The notes: generated by a model from the sequence alone, not told the origin. Numbered from the stretch's first letter, positions 16,415-25,359 are shown. The stretch: DNA of 49,435 bases from CAG-390 sp003523225 (GCA_902461815.1 CABPZE010000012.1:1-49435); one strand, 5' to 3'. Numbers and translations: made by a program.

Positions 16415-16737
16415 CTTCCGCTTTCGCCTTTTCCATAAAGCTTATTTCACCGCGGCGTCGGGACTATGTACCTTCCCCGCACGTCTGCGGTGTCTCTACT
16501 GCTTTTATTCTTGCCGTCCGGGCGGCGGGCTAAACAGATTTTTCAAAAAAAGGGCACGGTATTTTATTCCTTGCCTGCCACGCCATCGCACCGGCTGCCT
16601 TCCCTTATCAGTTTATGTCGGATAATCGGAAGATGACAAGAGCAAGCGCTCCTCCAAAACACAGGGCGGATAAAACGGCATTCTGATTTTATATCAGGTA
16701 TATCATTTTTGATAACTCAGCTATACAGAAAAAATCA
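16415..16737. other. Intergenic stretch upstream of mazF and adhE, no gene supported
   Basis: About 320 bases with short frames only. One minus-strand frame ends ADVRGRYIVPTPR at about 16457 but has no start codon or binding site. I see no antitoxin, tRNA or clear structured RNA. The right end carries the adhE promoter. Confidence 0.5.
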
Positions 16738-16774
16738 TTTACAATGACAAACGAATGTGTTATAATATTAACAA
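16738..16774 (+). promoter_or_regulatory. adhE promoter with a possible Rex operator
   Basis: TTTACA (16738-16743), 17-base spacer, TATAAT (16761-16766). Overlapping the -10 is a site that fits one half of the Rex consensus fully (TTAACAA, 16768-16774) and the other half partly (ATGTGTT, 16755-16761) with the right 6-base gap. Rex represses adhE at low NADH/NAD ratio in Clostridia, so the placement is sensible. The left half is weak, so this site is tentative. Confidence 0.5.
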
Positions 16775-16803
16775 AGAAAAAATAAAGAAATCGGGGGACA
16801 AAC

Positions 16804-19518
16804 ATGGATACCACGGAAAGACAGATAATCGACGGTACTGAAGCGCTGGAAGCTGCAATAGCACGCGCGCGTGCCGCCGAACGGGAATTCTCCCTTTACA
16901 CACAGGAAAAGGTAGACGCCATATTCAAAGCAGCCGCCATAGCTGCAAACATGGCGCGCGTACCGCTCGCAAAAATGGCGGTCGAGGAGACCGGTATGGG
17001 GGTGGTCGAGGACAAGGTCATCAAAAACAATTACGCCGCCGAGTATATCTACAACGCCTACAAAAACACCAAGACCTGCGGCGTCATTGAGGAAGATCCG
17101 GCATACGGCATCAAAAAGATCGCCGAGCCGATAGGTCTTGTCGCCGCCGTTATCCCTACAACAAACCCGACCTCCACGGCTATCTTCAAGTGCCTTATCG
17201 CGCTCAAGACCCGCAACGCCATCATTATCTCGCCTCACCCGCGTGCAAAGCGCTGCACGGCAGCCGCGGCAAAGATCGTACTCGACGCGGCAATAAAAGC
17301 CGGCGCGCCTGCCGACATCATCAACTGGATAGACGTTCCCTCCCTTGAGATGACAAATATGCTGATGAAGGAGGCGGACATCATCCTTGCCACCGGCGGT
17401 CCCGGAATGGTCCGCGCGGCATACTCATCCGGCAAGCCCGCGCTCGGCGTCGGAGCCGGCAACACACCTGCGATCATTGACGACAGCGCCGACATCGTAC
17501 TTGCTGTAAACTCAATTATCCACTCAAAGACCTTTGACAACGGCATGATATGCGCCTCCGAGCAGTCCGTTATCGTGCTTGACAAGGTATACGACGCGGT
17601 GCGCGAGGAATTTGCCTCCCGCGGCTGCTATTTCCTTGACCCGGACGAGACCGAAAAGGTCAGAAAGACCATACTCATCAACGGCGCGCTGAACGCAAAG
17701 ATCGTCGGTCAGAAGGCGGCGACCATTGCCGCGCTGGCGGGAGTGAAGGTTCCCGCCGGAACCAAGATACTGATAGGTGAGGTGGAGTCCGTCGAGCTTT
17801 CCGAGGAATTTGCACACGAAAAACTATCGCCCGTGCTTGCCATGTACCGCGCTTCCGACATTGAGGACGCCTTCACAAAGGCAGAGCGCCTTGTCGCCGA
17901 CGGCGGATACGGTCACACCTCCTCCATCTATCTTGACCCGATAAAGGAAAAAGCCAAGCTCGCCGAATTTTCCGAGCGCATGAAGACCTGCCGCATACTC
18001 GTCAACACCCCGTCCTCTCAGGGCGGCATCGGCGACCTTTACAACTTCAAGCTCGCCCCCTCGCTGACGCTGGGCTGCGGCTCATGGGGCGGAAACTCGG
18101 TTTCCGAAAACGTCGGCGTTAAGCACCTTATAAATATAAAGACCGTTGCAGAAAGAAGGGAAAATATGCTCTGGTTCCGCACACCCGAAAAGATCTACAT
18201 CAAAAAAGGCTGCCTGCCGGTAGCACTTGACGAGCTTGGCACTGTGATGGGCAAAAAGAGAGCCTTCGTGGTGACCGACTCCTTCCTCTACAACAACGGC
18301 TACACCAAGCCCATCACCGACAAGCTGGACTCAATGGGAATCGCCCATGCCTCCTTCTTCAATGTTGCTCCCGACCCCACTCTTGCCTGCGCCAAGGAGG
18401 GTGCGGCTCAGATGACAGCCTTTGCCCCCGACGTTATCATAGCCCTCGGCGGCGGCTCGGCTATGGACGCCGCAAAGATAATGTGGGTAATGTACGAGCA
18501 TCCGGAGGTTGACTTTGCCGATATGGCAATGCGCTTCATAGATATCCGCAAGCGCGTCTATACCTTCCCGAAGATGGGAGAAAAAGCATATTTCGTCGCC
18601 ATTCCCACCTCCGCCGGAACGGGCTCGGAGGTAACTCCCTTTGCCGTTATCACCGATGAGCAGACCGGCGTGAAATATCCGCTTGCCGACTATGAGCTGC
18701 TGCCCGACATGGCGATAATAGACACCGACTTCCATATGTCGGCTCCCCGCGGTCTTACCGCCGCCTCCGGGATCGACGCGGTATCCCATGCCCTGGAAGC
18801 CTATGCCTCGGTCATGGCGACCGATTACACCGACGGTCTGGCGCTTCAGGCTCTCAAGGTGATATTCAAATATCTCCCCCGCGCCTACGACAACGGTCAG
18901 ACCGACGTCGAAGCGCGTGAGAAAATGGCAAACGCCGCCACAATGGCGGGCATGGCATTCGCCAACGCCTTCCTCGGCGTCTGCCACTCGATGGCTCACA
19001 AGCTGGGCGCCTTCCACCACCTGCCTCACGGAGTTGCAAATGCGCTGATGCTTGAGGAGGTGCTGCGCTTCAATGCCAGCGAAACCCCGGTCAAGATGGG
19101 CACCTTCTCACAGTACGACCACCCGCACGCACTTGCCCGCTATGCCGAAATCGCCGACGCGCTGGGTCTTGAGGGCAGGACCGATCCCGAAAAGCTCGAA
19201 AGCCTTATTGCCGCCGTCAATGCTCTCAAGGAGCGCGTGGGTATCAAGAAGACGATACGCGACTATGGCGTGGATGAGGCAGACTTCCTTGCCCGCCTTG
19301 ACGATATGACCGAGCAGGCGTTTGACGACCAGTGCACCGGAGCGAACCCGCGTTACCCGCTCATGAGCGAGATAAAGCAGATGTATCTTAACGCCTACTA
19401 CGGCAAGGAGCATTTTTCCGACCCCGAAATGCCCCGCCCCGCCGCCTCTCTCTCTGACAACGACGCTGACGCCGCAAAGACTGCCTTCCGGACGGTCGGC
19501 ACAAGATCCGGTATATAA
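16804..19518 (+). CDS. adhE: Bifunctional acetaldehyde-CoA / alcohol dehydrogenase
   Basis: 904 aa, slightly longer than the common 860-870. The N-terminal half is a CoA-acylating aldehyde dehydrogenase: GLVAAVIPTTNPTSTAIFKC, GVGAGNTPA and catalytic Cys250 in FDNGMICASEQS. The C-terminal half is an iron-dependent alcohol dehydrogenase: GGGSAMDAAKIMW, AGTGSEVTPFAVI, the metal-binding His set in GIDAVSHALEAY and CHSMAHKLGAFHHLPHG. It reduces acetyl-CoA through acetaldehyde to ethanol with two NADH, in the cytosol, probably as spirosomes. GGGGGA precedes the ATG by 5 bases. It heads a run that continues with no obvious break into the hydrogenase genes, tying ethanol formation to hydrogen sensing. 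Confidence 0.97.
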   Translation: MDTTERQIIDGTEALEAAIARARAAEREFSLYTQEKVDAIFKAAAIAANMARVPLAKMAVEETGMGVVEDKVIKNNYAAEYIYNAYKNTKTCGVIEEDPAYGIKKIAEPIGLVAAVIPTTNPTSTAIFKCLIALKTRNAIIISPHPRAKRCTAAAAKIVLDAAIKAGAPADIINWIDVPSLEMTNMLMKEADIILATGGPGMVRAAYSSGKPALGVGAGNTPAIIDDSADIVLAVNSIIHSKTFDNGMICASEQSVIVLDKVYDAVREEFASRGCYFLDPDETEKVRKTILINGALNAKIVGQKAATIAALAGVKVPAGTKILIGEVESVELSEEFAHEKLSPVLAMYRASDIEDAFTKAERLVADGGYGHTSSIYLDPIKEKAKLAEFSERMKTCRILVNTPSSQGGIGDLYNFKLAPSLTLGCGSWGGNSVSENVGVKHLINIKTVAERRENMLWFRTPEKIYIKKGCLPVALDELGTVMGKKRAFVVTDSFLYNNGYTKPITDKLDSMGIAHASFFNVAPDPTLACAKEGAAQMTAFAPDVIIALGGGSAMDAAKIMWVMYEHPEVDFADMAMRFIDIRKRVYTFPKMGEKAYFVAIPTSAGTGSEVTPFAVITDEQTGVKYPLADYELLPDMAIIDTDFHMSAPRGLTAASGIDAVSHALEAYASVMATDYTDGLALQALKVIFKYLPRAYDNGQTDVEAREKMANAATMAGMAFANAFLGVCHSMAHKLGAFHHLPHGVANALMLEEVLRFNASETPVKMGTFSQYDHPHALARYAEIADALGLEGRTDPEKLESLIAAVNALKERVGIKKTIRDYGVDEADFLARLDDMTEQAFDDQCTGANPRYPLMSEIKQMYLNAYYGKEHFSDPEMPRPAASLSDNDADAAKTAFRTVGTRSGI

Positions 19519-19538
19519 ATTAATAAAGGAGAAAGGTC

Positions 19539-20288
19539 ATGAAGCTTGACAGAATAATTGCGGTAAGAAATAACAAAACCGTCTACCGCGACGGCGACCT
19601 CTGCATGAAGGTATTCGACGAAAGCTATTCCAAGGCAGACGTACTCAACGAGGCGCTGAATCAGGCGCGCGTTGAGGAAACGGGGCTCAATATCCCCAAG
19701 ATCCACGAGGTGACCGTCATCGGCGGAAAGTGGACCATCGTATCCGATTTCATAAAGGGCAAGACCCTTGCCGAGCTGATGCGTGAAAACCCGGATAAAA
19801 AAGAGGAATACCTCCGCTCCTTTGTCGCCCTGCAGCTTGAAATGCACGGAAAGGTCTGCCCTGAGCTTAACAAGCTCAAGGACAAGATGAACCGCAAGAT
19901 AAGCCAGACGGACTTTGACGCCACGACAAGGTACGATCTTCACACCCGTCTTGACGCCATGCCCCGGCACTCAAAGCTCTGCCACGGCGATTTCAACCCC
20001 TCAAATATCATAATCTCCGAATCGGGTGCTCCCTATATCATCGACTGGTCACACGCCACTCAGGGCAACGCCTCGGCGGACGCCGCACGCACCTATCTGC
20101 TTTTCTGGCTGAAGGGTGATATCACCGGAGCTGACCGCTACCTCAGCCTGTTCTGCGAAATGAGCGGAACGGAAAAGCAGTACGTTCAGAAATGGATGCC
20201 CATCGTAGCCGCCTCTCAGTCGGTAAAGGGCAACGAAAAGGAACGCGAATTCCTGCATTCATGGGTCAATGTAGTTGACTACGACTGA
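19539..20288 (+). CDS. Aminoglycoside-phosphotransferase-like kinase (TIGR02172-like)
   Basis: 249 aa with the protein-kinase-like fold of choline/aminoglycoside kinases. The catalytic loop is LCHGDFNPSNII (HGD-x4-N) near residue 147 and the metal-binding segment is YIIDWSHA near 168. An N-terminal lobe with VSDFIKGKTLAELM corresponds to the hinge. Such stand-alone proteins occur sporadically in gut Clostridia and Fibrobacter; their substrate is unknown and they need not give drug resistance. AAAGGAG lies 7 bases before the ATG, 20 bases after adhE, so it is cotranscribed with it. Its relevance to the flanking redox genes is not evident. Confidence 0.85.
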   Translation: MKLDRIIAVRNNKTVYRDGDLCMKVFDESYSKADVLNEALNQARVEETGLNIPKIHEVTVIGGKWTIVSDFIKGKTLAELMRENPDKKEEYLRSFVALQLEMHGKVCPELNKLKDKMNRKISQTDFDATTRYDLHTRLDAMPRHSKLCHGDFNPSNIIISESGAPYIIDWSHATQGNASADAARTYLLFWLKGDITGADRYLSLFCEMSGTEKQYVQKWMPIVAASQSVKGNEKEREFLHSWVNVVDYD

Positions 20289-20326
20289 TAAAAAATAATA
20301 TTCTGAAAGGCAAGGTTAAGATAATC

Positions 20327-20569
20327 ATGAAAATTACCGTTTGTATAGGCTCCTCCTGCCACATCAAAGGCTCACGTCAGGTAGTTGAGCAGCTTCAGTA
20401 TCTCATCAAAAAGAACGATCTCGGCGACAAGGTAGAGCTTGGCGGCACCTTCTGCATGGGTAAATGTCAGATGGGCGTCTGCGTGACCGTGGACGACGAA
20501 TTTTATTCGGTAAGTCCCGAAACAGTGGATGAATTCTTCAACGACACAGTTATGCCGCGGCTTGCTTAA
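20327..20569 (+). CDS. Thioredoxin-like [2Fe-2S] ferredoxin, NuoE/HydC C-terminal type (first copy)
   Basis: 80 aa, one domain. The cluster ligands are Cys6 and Cys11 (CIGSSC, C-x4-C) and the CMGKC pair (C-x3-C) near residue 45, the pattern of the [2Fe-2S] domain of NuoE and HydC. It lacks the N-terminal helical part of full NuoE. It probably passes single electrons to or from the hydrogenase proteins encoded just downstream. A second copy follows 14 bases later. No NuoF/HydB-like flavoprotein is in this window. Confidence 0.88.
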   Translation: MKITVCIGSSCHIKGSRQVVEQLQYLIKKNDLGDKVELGGTFCMGKCQMGVCVTVDDEFYSVSPETVDEFFNDTVMPRLA

Positions 20570-20583
20570 GGACAAATCTCAAA

Positions 20584-20853
20584 ATGGTCATAGTTCAGAT
20601 ATGCGTCGGCAGCTCCTGCTACCTCAAAGGCTCGTCCGACATAGTAAAGCTTATGCAGGAAAACATCGCTTCGGAGAAGCTCGAGGACGATATAGCGCTG
20701 ACCGGCAGCTTTTGCACCGGCAAGTGCAACCGGATCGGAGTCACGGTCACGGTCAATGATGAAATAGTCACCGGCGTCACCCGTGAAAATTTCCGTGAAT
20801 TCTGGAACGACAAAATAATGAGCGCCGTGCGCGCCGACAGGGGGAATGTGTGA
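20584..20853 (+). CDS. Thioredoxin-like [2Fe-2S] ferredoxin (second copy)
   Basis: 89 aa, clearly paralogous to the preceding protein: CVGSSCYLKGSS (Cys7, Cys12) and SFCTGKC carry the four cluster ligands with the same spacings, and the tail ENFREFWNDKIM parallels VDEFFNDTVM. It overlaps the sensory hydrogenase start by four bases (ATGA type), a sign of tight translational coupling and perhaps a stoichiometric complex. It may be the electron partner of that hydrogenase; this is inference from position. Confidence 0.88.
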   Translation: MVIVQICVGSSCYLKGSSDIVKLMQENIASEKLEDDIALTGSFCTGKCNRIGVTVTVNDEIVTGVTRENFREFWNDKIMSAVRADRGNV

Positions 20854-22529
20854 TGTCAGTCTGCCTGACGCTGAAAAAATCCAACTGTAAGAACTGCTAC
20901 AAGTGCATACGCCACTGCCCGGTAAAATCCATCCGCTTTTCGGGCAATCAGGCGCATATTATTCCCGAGGAATGCATCCTTTGCGGACAGTGCTTCGTCG
21001 TCTGCCCGCAGGGTGCCAAGGAGATAGTCAGTGACCTTGAAAAGGTCAAGGTCATGCTCCAGTCCGGTTCTCCGGTCTATGTAAGCCTTGCGCCCTCCTT
21101 TATCGCAAACTACGACGGCACGGGGATCGAAGCCATGCGCGACGCGCTGAAAAAGCTGGGCTTTGCCGATGTCGAGGAGACCGCGATCGGCGCGACGATA
21201 GTCAAGACGGAGTACGAAAGAATGCTTTCGGAGCAGAACCGGGATATCGTGATATCCTCCTGCTGTCACTCTATCAATCTGCTTATCCAGAAGTATTTCC
21301 CCGCCGAGCTACCCTACCTTGCGGATGTACTTTCGCCTATGGCGGCTCACTGCGCCGATATCAAAAAGCGTCACCCGAATGCAAAAACCGTATTTATCGG
21401 TCCCTGCGTTGCCAAAAAAGACGAGGCAGACAAGAGCGGCGGCTTAGTTGACGCGGTGCTGACCTTTGAGGAGCTGACAAATTGGTTTAACGAGGCAAAG
21501 ATCACTCCCGAACAGCGCACCGACTCCGACGATCACAGCCGCGCCCGCTTCTTCCCCACTGCGGGCGGCATACTCAAGACGATGAACCGGAAAATGACCG
21601 GATACACCTACCTTGCCGTTGACGGCACCGAAAACTGCATCGCCGCACTGCGCGACATTGAAAGCGGAAGCATTCACCGCTGCTTTATTGAAATGTCCGC
21701 CTGCGCCGGAAGCTGCATCGACGGTCCGGTAATGGAAAAGTATCACCGCACTCCAGTCAAGGGCTACATGTCGGTGGCAAACTACGCCGGCAGACAGCAG
21801 TTTATTGTCGATCAGCCCGACCCGCTTGAAATACACAAGGTGTTCCCGCCCCTTACCGGCACAGCGCCTATGCCGTCGGAGCATGAGATAGCCGAGATAC
21901 TTAAGAAAATGGGCAAGAACCGCCCGGAGGATGAGCTTAACTGCGGCTCCTGCGGCTATAACACCTGCCGCGAAAAGGCAATAGCCATATATCAGGGCAA
22001 AGCGGAGATATCCATGTGCCTGCCCTATCTCAAGGATAAAGCCGAGAGCTTTTCGGACAGCATCGTCAGCAACACTCCGAACGGACTTATCGTGCTCAAC
22101 GAAAGCCTTGAGGTCCAGCAGATAAATGCAGCCGCGCGCCGCATCATGAACATCCGCTCCGCCTCCGACGTACTGGGAGATCAGGTCGTGAGGATACTTG
22201 ACCCTGATATATTCATGCGGGTGCTTTCCACAAAACGCGCCGTGCGCAATGAACGGACGTATCTTGCTGAGTACCAGAAGTACGTCGAGCAGACCGTAGT
22301 TTATGACCAGGCAAACAACCTGCTCATAGGCATCATGCGCGATGTTACCGACGAGGAGAACGAAAGAGAAAAGAAGGAAAGCATCAGCCGCCAGACCGTC
22401 GAGATAGCCGACAAGGTGGTGGATAAGCAGATGCGCATCGTTCAGGAGATCGCCTCCCTGCTCGGTGAAACGGCTGCCGAGACCAAGATAGCGCTGACAA
22501 AGCTGAAGGAGTCCATTACCGATGAATGA
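20850..22529 (+). CDS. hydS: Sensory-type [FeFe]-hydrogenase with PAS domain (HydS-like)
   Basis: 559 aa. Order: two [4Fe-4S] sites (Cys13/16/19/23 and 42/45/48/52), an [FeFe]-hydrogenase H-cluster domain with L1 SSCCHS (138/139), L2 IGPCVAKK (186) and L3 SACAGSC (285/289), a further [4Fe-4S] motif of the Fes type (365/368/373/390), and a PAS domain at about 401-500 with a coiled C-terminus. All H-cluster cysteines are kept, but L1 has His where Pro is usual and L3 lacks the Gly-rich tail, as expected of group C sensors and not of catalytic enzymes. HydS of Ruminococcus albus is the model. Its output is probably the phosphatase whose start overlaps its end by 8 bases. Confidence 0.88.
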   Translation: MMSVCLTLKKSNCKNCYKCIRHCPVKSIRFSGNQAHIIPEECILCGQCFVVCPQGAKEIVSDLEKVKVMLQSGSPVYVSLAPSFIANYDGTGIEAMRDALKKLGFADVEETAIGATIVKTEYERMLSEQNRDIVISSCCHSINLLIQKYFPAELPYLADVLSPMAAHCADIKKRHPNAKTVFIGPCVAKKDEADKSGGLVDAVLTFEELTNWFNEAKITPEQRTDSDDHSRARFFPTAGGILKTMNRKMTGYTYLAVDGTENCIAALRDIESGSIHRCFIEMSACAGSCIDGPVMEKYHRTPVKGYMSVANYAGRQQFIVDQPDPLEIHKVFPPLTGTAPMPSEHEIAEILKKMGKNRPEDELNCGSCGYNTCREKAIAIYQGKAEISMCLPYLKDKAESFSDSIVSNTPNGLIVLNESLEVQQINAAARRIMNIRSASDVLGDQVVRILDPDIFMRVLSTKRAVRNERTYLAEYQKYVEQTVVYDQANNLLIGIMRDVTDEENEREKKESISRQTVEIADKVVDKQMRIVQEIASLLGETAAETKIALTKLKESITDE

Positions 22530-23694
22530 TCTGTGCGCCGATATCGGGTATAAGAGCATAAACCACTTCGGCGAGCAGCTGTGCGGAGACCATGTTGACG
22601 TGGTGGAGGAAAACGAGCGTTCCTCCGTCATAGTGCTTGCCGACGGGCTGGGCAGCGGAGTCAAGGCAAGCATACTTTCCACACTTACCTCAAAGATAAT
22701 CTCCACCATGATGGCGGAGGGGCTGTCTCTTGAGGACTGCGTGGAAACGATAGCCGCCACACTGCCCATCTGCTCGGTCAGAGGAGTGGCATATTCCACC
22801 TTCACAATAATCCATATAGTCAACAGCACCGACGCCGAAATAATACAGTACGACAATCCGCCTGTGATCCTTTTGCGTAACGGCAAAAACTATGACTACC
22901 CCAGAACCGAAATGAATATCGGCGGCAAAAAGATATTCAGATCCACCATCCGGCTGTGCGAGAACGATATCTTTGTCGCAATGAGCGACGGCTGCCCGCA
23001 CGCCGGAATGGGGCTTTCATATAATTTCGGGTGGAAGCGCGAAGAGATAATAGACTTCATGGAGACAATAGCGGACGTCGGCTATACGGCAAAGACTCTC
23101 TCCACCATACTCGTGGACGAATGCGAACGTCTTTACGGCGGAAAGCCCGGAGACGACGCCACCGCCGCTGTCATAAGAATACGTCGCCGCGTGCCGATGA
23201 ACATTCTGTTCGGCCCTCCCTCAAACCGGGACGACTGTGACCGTATGATGTCGCTTTTCTTCTCAAAGGAAGGCAAGCACATCGTGTGCGGCGGAACGAC
23301 CTCGTCCATCGCCGCAAAATACCTCGGCAAGCCGCTGAAGCCAAGCCTGAATTTTGAGGCTTCGGACGTTCCGCCCACCGCCGAGCTTGAGGGCGTTGAC
23401 CTTGTTACCGAGGGCGTTATCACCGTAAACAAGGTGTTAAGCTATGCCCGCGATTACCTAAAGGACAACAAGAGCTATGAGGTCTGGAGTCTTAAACGGG
23501 ACGGTGCATCCCAGATAAGCCGTCTGCTGTTTGAGGAGGCGACCGACATAAACTTCTTCGTAGGCAGGGCGGTAAACCCTGCGCATCAGAACCCCGACCT
23601 GCCTATCAATTTCAATATCAAGATGAATCTGGTCGAGGAGCTTTCAAAATGCCTCAGACTCATGGGCAAAAGGATCAAGGTCAGCTATTTTTGA
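22522..23694 (+). CDS. SpoIIE/PP2C-type serine phosphatase, partner of HydS
   Basis: 390 aa. The first ~215 residues are a PP2C-like phosphatase of the SpoIIE/RsbU kind, with metal-binding aspartates in VLADGLGSG, AMSDGCPHAG and GDDATAAVI. The following ~170 residues form a domain I do not recognise (FGPPSNRDDCDRMM at its start, KCLRLMGKRIKVSYF at its end); it may bind the phosphorylated target or HydS. SpoIIE-type enzymes dephosphorylate anti-anti-sigma-like proteins, so the output could be transcriptional. The overlap with hydS means the two are made together, and the hydrogenase at 23718 follows 23 bases later. Confidence 0.88.
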   Translation: MNDLCADIGYKSINHFGEQLCGDHVDVVEENERSSVIVLADGLGSGVKASILSTLTSKIISTMMAEGLSLEDCVETIAATLPICSVRGVAYSTFTIIHIVNSTDAEIIQYDNPPVILLRNGKNYDYPRTEMNIGGKKIFRSTIRLCENDIFVAMSDGCPHAGMGLSYNFGWKREEIIDFMETIADVGYTAKTLSTILVDECERLYGGKPGDDATAAVIRIRRRVPMNILFGPPSNRDDCDRMMSLFFSKEGKHIVCGGTTSSIAAKYLGKPLKPSLNFEASDVPPTAELEGVDLVTEGVITVNKVLSYARDYLKDNKSYEVWSLKRDGASQISRLLFEEATDINFFVGRAVNPAHQNPDLPINFNIKMNLVEELSKCLRLMGKRIKVSYF

Positions 23695-23717
23695 TTTGAT
23701 AAAAGGTACAGAGAAAA

Positions 23718-25142
23718 ATGAGAAAATTTGACACAAAGGTACAGCATCTTAAATACAAGGTACTGCGTGAAGTCGCGCGCGAGGCATGGGGGGACACACT
23801 GCTTGATTCCGTGCTTGATATACCGATGAAGATAGTCCCCGGCAACACCCCCACCATGCGCTGCTGCGTCTATAAGGAGCGCGCCATTCTTGCGGAGCGC
23901 GTAAAGCTCGCTATGGGTGGAGACAAGGAAAATCCCAACGTCATAGAGGTTATAAAAATTGCCTGCGATGAGTGCCCGATGGGAGGCTATGAAGTTACAA
24001 ACGCCTGCCGCGGATGCCTGGCTCACCGCTGCGAGGACGTCTGCCGCCGGGGAGCTATCTCCTTTGACCATCAGCACGTGGCTCACATAGACAAATCAAA
24101 GTGCGTCGGCTGCGGCGCCTGCGCCAAGGTCTGCCCCTATACTGCCATCGTCAGCCGCAAGCGTCCCTGTGAAAATGCCTGCAAGATCAAGGCTATATCA
24201 ATGGGTGAGGACAAGGCGGCTCAGGTGGACAACTCCAAGTGCATCTCCTGCGGAGCCTGCGTTTACCAGTGCCCGTTCGGGGCGATCATGGATAAATCCT
24301 TTATCCTCAATGTTATCGACCTGATAAAGAAGAGCGAGAACAACAAGAAGTACAAGGTTTACGCAGTTGTCGCCCCCTCAATTTCAAGCCAGTTCACATA
24401 TGCAAAGCTCGGTCAGGTAATAACCGGGATCAAGAAGCTCGGCTTCCACACCGTCATTGAGGCGGCGCTCGGAGCTGACATGGTAGCGGAGGCGGAATCC
24501 CGCGAGCTTGCCGAAAAAGGCTTTCTCACCAGCTCCTGCTGCCCTGCATTCGTCACGTATATTGAGAAGAACTTCCCCGATCTCGTTCCTTTTGTATCGC
24601 ACAATCTCTCTCCGATGGCTACTATTTCAAAGTACATAAAGGAACATGAGGAAGGGGCAAAGATCGTCTTTATCGGTCCGTGCACCGCAAAAAAAGCCGA
24701 GGTACATCGCGAGGAGGTCAAGCCCTACGTTGACACGGTAATAACCTTTGAGGAGCTTCAGGCGCTTTTTGACAGCCGGGATATTGACATCACGACACTT
24801 GACGAGGGCGTGCTTGACAACGCCTCGTATTTCGGAAGAATATTCGCCCGCTGCGGCGGACTTGCCGACGCGGTCAAGGAAGGACTTAAAGAGCAGGGTC
24901 TTGAGAGCTTTGAGCTTAAGGCGTGCTCCTGCGACGGTATCGAGGAATGCCGAATAGCGCTTCTCAAAAAGAGCAAGAATTTGCTTGACGCCAACTTTGT
25001 CGAGGGCATGGCATGCATCGGCGGCTGCATCGGCGGCGCGGGGTGCCTGACCCACGGAGAGAAAAACAAAGCCGAGGTAGATAAGTACGGCATGGAGGCA
25101 TACGAAAAGACCATCCAAGACGCCACCTCGGTGCTGAAATGA
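23718..25142 (+). CDS. [FeFe]-hydrogenase, monomeric group B-like
   Basis: 474 aa. A Cys-rich N-terminus (83, 86, 97, 100, 105, 109) is followed by two [4Fe-4S] sites (129/132/135/139 and 175/178/181/185). The H-cluster domain is canonical: L1 TSSCCPAF (274/275), L2 IGPCTAKKAE (322), L3 MACIGGCIGGAGC (433/437). It therefore should be catalytic, evolving H2 from reduced ferredoxin or taking H2 up. This arrangement matches the ferredoxin-linked, non-bifurcating enzymes called HydA2 in Ruminococcus albus. It ends the operon, followed by a 12-bp-arm hairpin. The maturases HydE/F/G are not in this window. Confidence 0.92.
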   Translation: MRKFDTKVQHLKYKVLREVAREAWGDTLLDSVLDIPMKIVPGNTPTMRCCVYKERAILAERVKLAMGGDKENPNVIEVIKIACDECPMGGYEVTNACRGCLAHRCEDVCRRGAISFDHQHVAHIDKSKCVGCGACAKVCPYTAIVSRKRPCENACKIKAISMGEDKAAQVDNSKCISCGACVYQCPFGAIMDKSFILNVIDLIKKSENNKKYKVYAVVAPSISSQFTYAKLGQVITGIKKLGFHTVIEAALGADMVAEAESRELAEKGFLTSSCCPAFVTYIEKNFPDLVPFVSHNLSPMATISKYIKEHEEGAKIVFIGPCTAKKAEVHREEVKPYVDTVITFEELQALFDSRDIDITTLDEGVLDNASYFGRIFARCGGLADAVKEGLKEQGLESFELKACSCDGIEECRIALLKKSKNLLDANFVEGMACIGGCIGGAGCLTHGEKNKAEVDKYGMEAYEKTIQDATSVLK

Positions 25143-25173
25143 TCCTCTCCCAAACAGATGAATATATAGCTTC

Positions 25174-25200
25174 GGGCTGGTGCGCGCCGCGCACCAGCCC
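25174..25200 (+). terminator. Terminator of the hydrogenase operon
   Basis: Perfect 12-bp arms (GGGCTGGTGCGC and complement) with a GCC loop, followed by GGAATTATTTATT. It lies 31 bases past the hydrogenase stop. Confidence 0.8.
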
Positions 25201-25330
25201 GGAATTATTTATTCATCCACCATTATTCTTTTGGGAATCCGGACATGATATATACGGGTAAGTATTTTGCCGATTAAAACCGCGTTATAAAAGCAGTATT
25301 TTTTAACACGCGCCCTTTGCATTTATACAC

Positions 25331-25359
25331 TTGACTTTTCCCTGCATATGCTGTACAAT
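25331..25359 (+). promoter_or_regulatory. Promoter of the phosphodiester-glycosidase-like gene
   Basis: TTGACT (25331-25336), 17-base spacer, TACAAT (25354-25359). The 130 bases between the hydrogenase terminator and this promoter show no gene. Confidence 0.65.

Noticed and set aside
16440..16560. Possible antitoxin upstream of mazF (frame ending ADVRGRYIVPTPR)
   Set aside because: No start codon or binding site in frame and a stop close upstream; too short for an antitoxin. A 10-codon ORF overlapping the mazF start is also too short.
21444..22886. 480-codon minus-strand frame opposite hydS and the phosphatase
   Set aside because: Mirror of GC-rich coding sequence on the plus strand; composition is typical of a shadow frame and no family is recognisable.
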